NCBI GenBank assembly: GCA_016720075.1
Contig: JADJXW010000001.1
Coordinates: forward strand, 1 to 64,000
Origin: Pseudomonadota bacterium
Lineage (GTDB): Bacteria; Pseudomonadota; Gammaproteobacteria; Steroidobacterales; Steroidobacteraceae
DNA: 64,000 bases
Direction: 5' to 3'
Shown: one piece after another, positions 8,802-18,012 of the stretch
Position numbering within the stretch: the stretch's first letter is position 1
How the letters are laid out: the number at the start of each line of letters is the position of its first letter
Notes under the pieces: model-generated
The model's input: the letters and a program-made list of their open reading frames with translations, nothing else
What the model was told of the DNA's origin: nothing
The model's database searches: none
Program-made: the position numbers and the translations under genes

Positions 8802-9765
8802 TCAGTTCCGGGGGGTTCTAAGGCTTGATGTTACAAAAAGCCGCGCGAATGCCTGTGCGTGGGCTGGCCGCAGCATGGTGTCGTTGCTGGAATCATCCGG
8901 ACCAGTTATTTCGCTATGCGAACTAACCATCCGAGACCATCCAAGCAGCGCAGCGGGAGTCTGCATTACATAACGCCCGGGCAGCATGATGTCGATGTGG
9001 ACGTCCTGCGGGCGGGGGCTGTATCGCGCTACGGCGCGAGCCGTGGCGCCTTCCACGCGCAGGCGTGCCGTCGCCACTGTCTGCTCTTCGCGCGGGCGGC
9101 ATGCGGCGTTTCCGGGGCCGAGCACTTCGGTTGCCGCGTTCCTGATTCCGGAGGCGCTGCCCGATCCTGCGCCAGTAATGCGGACATTCCCGCACCGTCG
9201 CCACCACCTGGCTCGGCCAGCGATACCAGGTGCAATACGGGGCGCCGAACAGCACCAGCCGCGAGACAGGATGACCGCGTTCTCGCAGCTGTCGCACCAG
9301 CTCGAACGCAATGGTGCCGCCCGCGCAGTAACCGACGATCGTGCACTCCTGCTGCGGCCTGAACGCGATGATCTGGTCGGCGAAATACCGCGCCAGCTCT
9401 TCGACGGTTTCAAGGGGTTGGGTGCCGGGGTCATAGCCCGAGGGCTGCAGCCCGAAGAACGGCTGGTCCGGACCCAGGTGCTGCGCCAGGTAGCGATAGC
9501 AGAACACATCGCCATTGTGGCCTGCCGCTGCGAATACCGGCATGCGAGTACCAGTCGCCTGCAGCGGCACGATGGCCGGCTGCTGCGAGCGGATTTCCCG
9601 GGCAAGCGAGAGGAATTCGATCAGTTCAGGCTTGCGGCGCGAAAGCTCGGCGCGGCGCGCTTCATCCAGGATGCCCGGCGGAGCGCTGATCTTGAGCTGA
9701 CCGCCCTCGCTTCGCACCTGGATTCCCAGTTGCCGCAGCTCTTCAAGGTACTCGCCGATACTCAC
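8802..9765 (-). CDS. Free-standing thioesterase with N-terminal TubC docking domain (frameshifted)
   Basis: GTG at 9765 overlaps the stop of the upstream NRPS (GTGA), so translation is coupled. Residues 1-60 form a TubC-type docking domain (SIGEYLEELRQLGIQVRSEG, PGILDEARRAELSRRKPELI). A type I thioesterase alpha/beta hydrolase follows: VFAAAGHNGDVFCYRYLAQH, a nucleophile elbow with Cys in place of Ser (GYCAGGTIAFEL), and FFGLQP. Near 9100 the frame breaks. The C-terminal part continues in the neighbouring frame to a stop at 8802, as shown by its match with the second thioesterase of the window (YSPRPQDVHIDIMLPG compared with YTPQSLPVSVSFIIPS). The nucleophile Cys occurs in both thioesterases (GFCAGG in the other), which argues it is genuine. 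Role: release or cyclisation of the NRPS product. Confidence 0.85.
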
Positions 9766-12700
9766 AGCTCGATCTCTTCCCGCTCTCCCGCCACAGCCGG
9801 ACCCGAGGTCTGAGCCCAGCGGCTGGCGTCCAGCGCCCGCGCAAGGCCCTCGATGGAAGGGTGCTCGAAAAGCAGACGCAGCGGAAGGTCGAGTCCCGTC
9901 TGGTCGCGAAGCCGCGCCATGATGCGCCCGGCCATCAGCGAATGCCCACCCAGGTCGAAGAAGTTGTCGGCAACACCGATGTCGTCGCGGCCCAGCGCGG
10001 TCCGGTAGGTATTGCACACCAGCTCTTCGCTGGGTGAGCGCGGCGCCTGCGTGACGCGCGCGGTGTGCGTTTCCACCGGATCAGGCAGGCGGCTGCGATC
10101 CAGCTTGCCGTTCGTGAGCGTGGGAAGCGCCTCCAGGTCGACGAAGGCCGCTGGCACCATGTATTCGGGCAAGCGCGCGGCCAGCCGCTCGCGGATCTGG
10201 TCGTGGGCAAGCGCGCTGCCCACGAGGTAGGCAACGATGGTCGGCTCGCCGGCCCGCGACTTGCGGGCCACCACCGCGCAATGCCGGGGCGAAGCCAGAG
10301 CACGCACGGCGATCTCGATTTCTTCCAGCTCGATGCGAAAGCCGCGGATCTTCACCTGATGGTCGGTGCGTCCGAGGAATTCGATCAGGCCATTGGCGCG
10401 GCGACGCACGACGTCGCCGGAACGATAGACGCGGATGCCACCGAGGGCGGGCGCCTGCACGAACTTCTCGGCCGTGAGGTCGGCGCGATTGCGGTAGCCG
10501 CGCGCCAGTTGCAGGCCGCCGATGTGCAGTTCGCCCGGCACGCCAATGGGCGCGAGCTGTCCTGCCGCGTCGAGCACATAGCACTGCACGTTGGCGATGG
10601 GGCGCCCGATCGGAACAGTGCCCGTATCGAGGCTGCCGCGCCGGATCACGAAATGCGTGCTGTCGTCGGTGTTCTCGCTCGGGCCGTAGAAATTGCCCAG
10701 CTCGACGTTCGGCAGCAGCCGGTAGATGGCGCGCGCCGTGTCCCAGTCCAGGGCCTCGCCGCCGATGATGAGGGTGCGTAGCGACGTGCACTGCGTGAAG
10801 GCCGGTTCCTCCACCAGGAACCTGAGCGCGGAGGGCACGAACTGCGTGGCGGTAACCTGCTGTTCGCGGATGACCTGCGCGAGATAAGCCAGGTCGCGGT
10901 GCCCGCCGGGTTTGGCGAGGATGATCGAGGCGCCTGCCTGCAGCGGCAGCATGAAATCGGCCACCGAGGCATCGAAGCTGATGGTGGTCTTCTGCAGGAA
11001 CCTGTCGCGGTGGGTGAATGCCAGCGTCTCTTCCATCCACGAAATGTGGTTGGTGAGCCCCACATGCGGAATCTCCACGCCCTTTGGCCGGCCCGTGGAG
11101 CCGGAGGTGTAGATGATGTAGGCGAGATCCTCGGGGCTGGCATCGTGGTCGAGATTGTCGGCATGGCGGCTGACCGCCGGCCACCCGGCATCGACATCCA
11201 GCACCACGGCCGCTGCAGACGGAGGCAGTCGGTCGGCCAGGTGCCGCTGCGTCAGCAGCACCGGGAAACGGCACTCATCGAGCATGAACTGCAGTCGCTC
11301 GGCCGGCAGCTCTGGGTCAACCGGCACGTAGACGCCGCCGGCCTTGTGGATGGCCACGATCGCAACCACCAGCTCGAACGCGCGCTCCATGAATACGCCC
11401 ACCGGCGCATCCGGGCCCACGCCGTGATCCACCAGCCAGCGGGCAAGGCGGTTGCTGCGACGGTTCAGTTCCTGGTAGTCGAGCGTCTGTCCATCGCACC
11501 AGACGGCGACGGACTGCGGCGCCATCGCCACGCGCTGCTCGAACTTGCGGTAGACGGGTATGTGATTGTCGTACGGACGTGCCGTGGCGTTCCACGCCAC
11601 AAGGTGAGAAAGGCGTTCGCTTTCCGGCAGCAGCGGCAGCGCGTCGATGAGCTGCGTGTCGTCCCTGCACATCGCGGCCAGCAGCACGTGCAGGTAGGAG
11701 TTCCAGCGGGCGATGGTGTCGCCGTCGAACAGGTCGCGATCGTATTCGAAGAAACCCTGCAGACCGGTGCTGGATTCCTGCAGCTCCAGCGAAAGGTCGA
11801 ACTTGGCGACCGGCGTGCCGTGGAACTGGCGTTCGAGGAGCAGGCCGCTCACCGCCGGCAGGTCGCCGGTGGGAGGCTGCAGCTCGAGGAATGTCTGCAC
11901 GAGCGGCATGCGGCCGGCCTCGCGCGGCAGTTTCAGCGACTCGACCACTTCCTCGAATGGCGTGAACTGGTGGTCATATGCCTCGAGCGCGTTGCGTCGC
12001 GCCTGCGCCAGCAGGCCCGCAACCGACAGCTGCGCGTCGAAATCCGCGCGCAGCGCCACGCTGTTGGCGAAGTACCCGACCAGCTGGTCGATCTCGTTGC
12101 GACTGCGGTTGGCGATGACCGAGCCCGTGACGACCGTGCTCTGGCGCGACAGCCGATAGAGAAGCGTCTGCCAGGCCGCCAGCAGCACCATGAACAGCGT
12201 CGTGCCGGAACGCTGGGCCAGCGCGCGGATCGCCGTGACCTCGTCAGTGGAAAAGAACACGTCGTGCAGCGCGCCGCGATAGCGCGCCACCTGCGCACGC
12301 GGACGGTCGAGCGGCAGGTCGATGGATCCGGGCGCGCCGTCGAGCTTGCCGCGCCAGTACTGCAGGTCGGCACTGCGCAGGCCGCCTTCCAGTTGCCGCC
12401 GTTCCCACAGCGCGTAATCCAGGTACTGGATGGGCAGTGCGGGCGCCTTGGCGGCAACGCCTTCATAGGCTTCCCACAGGTCGCGCAGCAGGATCTCGGT
12501 GGACCATCCATCGCAGACGCTGTGGTGCAGCGTCAGGGCGAGCACGTGCCGGGTGTCGCCGGCGTGGATCAGCAGCGCGCGTACGGGCAGTTCGCGTGCC
12601 GGGTTGATGGGCGAAAGCGATTCGGCTTCGGCCAGCGCCAGGCATCATCGCGCGCGGCGGTCGTCGAAGCGCCGGAAGACCTGGCAATGCGCAGTGGCCA

Positions 12701-15397
12701 GCACGCCTGCGCGTCGACCACCTGCTGCGGAGTGCCATCGGTAATGCGCCAGCGACGGCGCAGGATCTCGTGCCGGCGCATGACCGCGTCGAGCGCGACC
12801 TGCAGCCGCTGCTCGTCGAGCGCGCCTTCGATCTTCACCATGATCGGAACGTTGTACAGCGCCACGTCCGGCGCCATCTCCGACCAGAACCACATGCGCT
12901 CCTGCGCCGCGGACAGCGGCAGCAGCTCGCCAGCCTTCCGGCTGAAGGCCTGCAGCGCCTCGCCGCGATTCCCGCCCGTGGCCAGTTGCGTCTCGACCGT
13001 CTGGGCCAGGGCGCTGAGCGTGCCGTGCTGGAAAATCGCCGACGCAGGCAGGTTCACCCCCGCGCGGCTCTGCAACTGCGTCATGACCCGCATGGCCGTC
13101 AGGGAATGACCGCCGATGTCGAAGAAGTCGTCCTGCGGGCGGACCACGTCGATGCCGAGCAGCTCGCGCCAGATGGCGGCGATGGTTTCCTCGGTGGCGG
13201 TGAGCTGGGGAGCCTGCGCATCCGCGTCGGACGCGCGGCGCACGGTCGCCGGATCGGGCAGCGCCTTGCGGTCCACCTTCATGTTTGCGTTAAGCGGCAA
13301 CGCGTCGAGCGCGCAGTAGATGCCCGGCACCATGTAGTCGGGCAGGACGGCCTGCAGTGCCTTGCGAAGCTGCGCCGTCGTGATCTGAATTCCGTCGCGG
13401 GGCACGTAGTACGCCACCAGCGCCATTTCGCCGCTGCGGTCCGGGCGCGCCGAGACCACGGCATCGCGAAGCTCGGGCATCCGCCGCAAGGCGTGCTCGA
13501 TCTCGCCCAGTTCCACGCGCATGCCGCGGATCTGAACCTGGAAGTCGAGCCGACCCAGCAGCTGCAACTGGCCGTTGGCGCAGATCCGTCCCACGTCGCC
13601 GGTGTTGTAGAAGCGGCGCCCGTCGATCTGGCAGAAGCGTTCGGCCGTGAGCTCGGCGCGGTTCAGGTAACCGGCGATGACGCCGGGCCCTGAGAAGTAC
13701 ACCTCGCCGGAAACACCCAGCGGAACCGGCCGGCGCTGCTCGTCGAGGACGCGATAGCGCACGCCGGGGAAAGGCGCGCCTACATAGGTGCGGTCGATCT
13801 GGCCCTGCCGGGGCGCCTCGTAGGTGCAACCCATCACGCTGATCTCGCTGCAGCCGTAGATCACGAAGATCTCGGCCTTGCGGAAGATGCGCCGCAGGCC
13901 CTCGAGCACCTCGGGAGGCACGAGGTCGCCACCCGATGAGGCATGCCGCATGCGGGAGTAGTCGTAGGTGCCGGGCGCGCTGGCATCGACATGCGCGATC
14001 AGCCCGCGCAGCAGGCTCGGGCCGGCGTGGATCACCGAGACATGCTGCAACGCATGGGCCAGTCGCGAGAAATCCAGCACCTGCTCGCGGTCGAGTATCA
14101 CGCAGGTGCCGCCGACCGTCAGCGGCGTCAGCAGTTCGAACAGGCTGATGCTGAATGAGGCGCGCGCGATGCACACCATCACGTCGCTGGCCGTCAGATC
14201 GTAGCGCGCCCGGGCCACGCCCACGTAGTGCGCCAGGTTGCCGCGATTCGCGAGCACGCCCTTCGGGGCGCCGGTGGTGCCCGATGTATAGAAGATGTAT
14301 GCGCTGTCTTCCGCTGCCGGGGTTCCGGTCGGCGCGGACTCGGCTGGGGCAGTTGGCACAGCGGCCGCGTCGATGACCAGCAGTGACGCAGCCTGCTCGC
14401 GCAGCGCGTCCTGCCGGCGCGAAGAGGTGATGATCACGCGCGCGGCGCAGTCCTGCAGCATCAGCGAGACGCGCGCGGCGGGATAACCCGGATCGATCGG
14501 CACGTACACCGCGCGCATTCGCAGCAGCGCGAGGATGCAGGCGAGGGATTCCACGCAGGGATCGAGGCACACGGCCACGCGGTCACCCGCGGATACGCCA
14601 ACGGCCCGCAGGCGCAGACCCAGGCCATCGGCAAGGCGACCCAGTTCCAAGTACGTGACACGCCGTTCATTGTGGATGGCGGCAAGCCCATCCGGACTTC
14701 GGGCCATCGCGGCGTCGACCAGCGCCAGCGCGTCCGGGTGCGCGGTGGCCGGCTCAGGCGCGGTGCCCGCGTCGCGGATGAAATCCTGCTCCGCTGCATC
14801 GAGCATCTGGAGGTTCTGCGCGATCGCTTCGGGTTGCGAGAGCAGGCCCTGCCACAGCGCGCCGAAGTGCGACGCGAGCCGCTGGGCAGTGGCCGCCGAG
14901 AACGCGCCAGCGTCGTAAACCAGCGTGGCGCGAAGGCTGCCCGAGTGGAATGAAACGACGAATCGCAGCTGGGTGGCGCCACGGGCCACGGATTCATGCG
15001 CCAGCCTCAGCGCCTGATCGTGGCTGCCGGCATGTGTGATGTGGATCGAAGCGCGTGTATCGGTGACCCGATCCGCGGGAGTGGGCTGCTGCAGCGATTC
15101 GCGCATGACCGCCAGCAGCTGGCGAGCGCTCGACGCCGAAGCGGCCGTGCAATCGATGCTGACCATCGCCTGGGTCGTGTCGCCAGCGCGCTCGACGAAG
15201 GCGAGTGTCGAGGGGTTCGTATTGCCATAGCGGGACAGTTGCAGAAGCAACGCGGCAAGCGCGGCGTATCCGATGTCCGCCGGTGCGGCGTCAATGCGGG
15301 TGTCGGCAAGCGAAACGTCCGCATCCGCGGATTTCGCGCTCCCGGCGGGAGCCACCAGCCAGTCGACTGGAAGCTGAAGATTGTCAGGCATCGCCAT
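9762..15397 (-). CDS. Nonribosomal peptide synthetase, half-C/A/T/C/A/T (frameshifted)
   Basis: About 1,880 codons from ATG 15397; two frames meet at about 12600-12690. Domains: residues 1-215 resemble only the C-terminal half of a condensation domain (no HHxxxDG). A1 is about 14740-13250 (YIFYTSGTTGAPKGV, YNTGDVGR, GRLDFQVQIRGMRVELGEIE). T1 is near 13100 (FFDIGGHSLTAMRV). C2 is about 12980-11650 with LHHSVCDGWS. A2 is about 11540-10070 (YIIYTSGSTGRPKG, NFYGPSENTDDST). T2 is near 9940 (FFDLGGHSLMAGRI). The C-terminus is acidic (GEREEIEL). A1 has FSIS where amino-acid-activating domains have FDxS, so Asp235 is lost and a non-amino-acid substrate is likely. Read by the GrsA positions, A2 gives D-A-A-Q-I-G-F-D-D, which I cannot assign. 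HPPD and TyrA genes lie upstream in the same direction, and a docking-domain thioesterase follows. Confidence 0.9.
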
Positions 15398-15513
15398 ATT
15401 GTTTGTTGAAAGTTATACCGCTTTCGTTGCTATTGCGATGCGAGTTGCCTCCCGGTTGCACACATGCGCTCCTCATATGACATAAGGGTGCGCCTGCCAA
15501 CGACCGGACGGCG

Positions 15514-16623
15514 TTATTCCTGGCGCGCCGCGCCGCGGCGATCCTGCGCAAACTGGCGCCCGCTTTCCATCAATTGACGGAAGTGATCGCCATCACGCTG
15601 CTGGATCGCCTGGGCAAGATCGGCCAGCGCGCTCTGCAGCGCTTCCAGGGACTCATGTCCGAAATCGTTAAGGATCTGGATCTCGTAGTACAGGTCGGGA
15701 TTCTCAAGGCTGACGCGTCGCGCCACGTCGAACTGCGCGGTGAACGTGGTGCCGGAGATCTCGAGCAACTGCGAAGCTGTCTGCCCGCTGCCCGCGGCCG
15801 CCGTGAAGAACGCGATGTTCACCGCATGCGACAGCCCGAGGATATAGGCCATCATCCGGTCATGGGCGTCCATTTCCAGCACCACCTGGGCGGCCATGGT
15901 GGGGTCGAACAGCGAGCGCGCCCGCGCCAGCGCGTCGCCGGCGCCCAGGTCGACGAACACCACGTGATGGCCGGCGAGCAGTTCGATGTCCGGTCCATAC
16001 ATGGGGTGCAGTGACGTGACCCTCACTCCCGCATCGCGCAGCGCCTGCAGCCCGCTGCGCAGCGGCGACTTCAGCGACGCCAGGTCGAACACGACGCCTG
16101 TCGGCCGGCGCGCCGCGAGTTCCTCGAGAATCGGATTCGTCCGGCTCATCGGCGTGGCAACCACGATGAAGTCGTGGTCCAGCGCGCCCGCGCGCCAGTC
16201 CACATGGGGCTGATCGGCGGGGCTCGGGCTTGGGTCCGAGACTTCCACATCGAAGCCCTGCGAATACATGAACTGCGCGAACCAGTTGCCCATCTTGCCC
16301 GCGCCGCCAATGACCAGCGCCCGCTGCCCATTGCCCTTGCGGTGGGCCGAGATGCCGTCGCGTTCCTGCACGGTCAGCGAATAGCGGATCAGCTGGCGCA
16401 TGATGTTTTCCGCCACGCGCGGCGAGATGCCGATGCTGCGGGCGTTGGCCGCGGCGCCTTCGAGCACCTGTCGCTCGCGCCGGAAATCGCGCAGCGGGAA
16501 ACCGGTGGACTGCTTGACCAGCGCGATCTCGCGGATGGTCGCTTGCCGCTCGGCGACCTGCTCCAGGATGCCGCGGTCGATGCCATCGAGCTTTCGACGA
16601 AGCTCTTCCAGCGTCATTTTCAT
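15514..16623 (-). CDS. tyrA: Bifunctional chorismate mutase / prephenate dehydrogenase (T-protein)
   Basis: 369 residues. The first 90 form an AroQ-type chorismate mutase (LEELRRKLDGIDRGILEQVA, VKQSTGFPLRDFRRERQVLE). From about residue 100 there is an NAD-binding prephenate dehydrogenase (ALVIGGAGKMGNWFAQFMYS, TSLHPMYGPDIELLAGHHVV). The protein converts chorismate to 4-hydroxyphenylpyruvate. It starts 8 bases after the HPPD stop, and its own stop is about 115 bases before the NRPS start, all on the same strand. A T-protein next to HPPD and an NRPS suggests a dedicated supply of hydroxyphenylpyruvate or homogentisate, although it could also be the cell's ordinary tyrosine gene. Confidence 0.9.
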   Translation of the reverse strand: MKMTLEELRRKLDGIDRGILEQVAERQATIREIALVKQSTGFPLRDFRRERQVLEGAAANARSIGISPRVAENIMRQLIRYSLTVQERDGISAHRKGNGQRALVIGGAGKMGNWFAQFMYSQGFDVEVSDPSPSPADQPHVDWRAGALDHDFIVVATPMSRTNPILEELAARRPTGVVFDLASLKSPLRSGLQALRDAGVRVTSLHPMYGPDIELLAGHHVVFVDLGAGDALARARSLFDPTMAAQVVLEMDAHDRMMAYILGLSHAVNIAFFTAAAGSGQTASQLLEISGTTFTAQFDVARRVSLENPDLYYEIQILNDFGHESLEALQSALADLAQAIQQRDGDHFRQLMESGRQFAQDRRGAARQE

Positions 16624-16631
16624 CAGGGGTT

Positions 16632-17690
16632 CTAGAGCACGCCGCGGCGCATCTGGTCCAGCTCCAGCGACTCGAACAGCGCCTTGAAGTTGCCTTCGCC
16701 GAAGCCCTCGTTGCCCTTGCGCTGGATGATCTCGAAGAAGCAGGGGCCGATGACGTTCTGCGTGAAGATCTGCAACAGCAGGCCCTGGCCGTCGCGCGGC
16801 GAGCCATCGATCAGCACGCCCAGTTCCTGCAGGTCTGAAACAGTCTCGGTATGGCCATGCACGCGGTTGTCCACCATTTCATAGTAGGACGCGGGCGTGG
16901 ACTGGAAGACGATGCCGTTGGCGTTCATCTTGCGCACGGCCGGGTAGATGTCCTTCGCGCCCAGCGCGATGTGCTGGATGCCCTCGCCGCCGTAATCGCG
17001 CAGGAATTCCTCGATCTGCGACTTGTCGTCCTGGCTCTCGTTCAGCGGGATGCGGATCTTTCCGCAGGGGCTGACCATCGCCTTGGAGAACAGGCCGGTC
17101 ATCTTGCCTTCGATGTCGAAATGGCGGATTTCGCGGAAATTGAACACCTGCTCGTAGAAGTCGGCCCAGCGCTTCATGTTGCCGCGCTGCACGTTGTGCG
17201 TCAGGTGATCGATGTACGTCAGTCCGACATCAGGCGCGGGCAGCGTGGACTTGGGTGTCTCCATCGGCACGAAGTCGACGTCATAGATGTTCTGGGCGCC
17301 ATAGCGGTCCACCAGGTAGATCTGCGATCCGCCGATGCCCTCGATGGCCGGGATGTTCAGCTCCATCGGGCCAACGATGCGGCGGGATTCCTTCGCGCCT
17401 CGCTCCAGCACGGCCTTCAGCGCCGCGCGCGAATCCTTGACCCGGAACCCCATGGCATTGATCGACGAGCCATGTGCCCGGCGAAACGTGGCCGCCTGGC
17501 CGATGGAATCCATGTTCAGCAGGAAGTTGATGTCGCCCTGCGCGTATCGCCAGACGTTCTTGGACCGGTGGCGGGCCACGGCGCGAAAGCCCATCGCCTC
17601 GAACAGGCTGCCCAGCGCCTGGGGATTCTCGCTCGTGTACTCGACGAATTCGAAGCCGTCCGTGCCGGCCGGGTTGGTCGTGGAATCCAT
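16632..17690 (-). CDS. hpd: 4-hydroxyphenylpyruvate dioxygenase
   Basis: 352 residues, normal for bacterial HPPD, with two vicinal-oxygen-chelate halves. The three iron ligands are visible as His in YIDHLTHNV, His in GIQHIALGAKDI and Glu in FFEIIQRKG. The C-terminal signature GFGEGNFKALFESLELDQ is that of true HPPD, so homogentisate rather than 4-hydroxymandelate is the expected product. It is the promoter-proximal gene of the operon HPPD - TyrA - NRPS - thioesterase, divergent from the second NRPS operon. Together with TyrA it would turn chorismate into homogentisate, either for tyrosine breakdown/pyomelanin or as an aryl building block for the NRPS. No homogentisate dioxygenase is seen nearby, which favours the second idea a little. 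Confidence 0.92.
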   Translation of the reverse strand: MDSTTNPAGTDGFEFVEYTSENPQALGSLFEAMGFRAVARHRSKNVWRYAQGDINFLLNMDSIGQAATFRRAHGSSINAMGFRVKDSRAALKAVLERGAKESRRIVGPMELNIPAIEGIGGSQIYLVDRYGAQNIYDVDFVPMETPKSTLPAPDVGLTYIDHLTHNVQRGNMKRWADFYEQVFNFREIRHFDIEGKMTGLFSKAMVSPCGKIRIPLNESQDDKSQIEEFLRDYGGEGIQHIALGAKDIYPAVRKMNANGIVFQSTPASYYEMVDNRVHGHTETVSDLQELGVLIDGSPRDGQGLLLQIFTQNVIGPCFFEIIQRKGNEGFGEGNFKALFESLELDQMRRGVL

Positions 17691-18012
17691 ATCGATCGCC
17701 TTGCAGGTCGCGGTTGTTCGAAGGGGGAACGCTAAGGTAGGCAGAACGGGGGCTGGAATCCACCGCAGTAGTGTGATTGAAGCGACATAACCCGCGCTAT
17801 TTCAGCTGTGTAAGCCGTTGCATTTGAAAAAACGTCGATTGCGTCGGCGCGACGCCTGTCGAGCCGGTGCTGGACCCATTCCCGGCGGGTCGTCAGCAGC
17901 GCGAAAAAGCTCTGTTGATTCAAGGCAATGTGGCGTCAGGTTCACGGATGCTCAACTTGATTCTCAGGCAGAATCCGCGGGTTAAATCCACCAGCTGTTG
18001 CAGACCCCGCGC
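17691..18012. promoter_or_regulatory. Divergent intergenic region between the two biosynthetic operons
   Basis: A 322-base stretch separates the HPPD start (minus) from the plus-strand NRPS start. It must hold the promoters for both operons, but no convincing -35/-10 pair stands out. At 17772-17787 there is a degraded CRP-like element (TGTGA, six bases, CGACA) resembling the two perfect sites elsewhere in the window. A run of A residues lies at 17826-17832. No open frame of note. Confidence 0.4.

Noticed and set aside
10899..13109. A 736-codon plus-strand frame opposite the NRPS
   Set aside because: Its sequence is Arg/His/Gln-rich, without motifs, and mirrors adenylation and condensation coding on the other strand. 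It is a shadow frame.
16632..17690. 4-hydroxymandelate synthase (hydroxyphenylglycine route) for the HPPD gene
   Set aside because: The C-terminal GFGEGNFKALFES signature is that of HPPD, and no hydroxymandelate oxidase or hydroxyphenylglycine transaminase is present.
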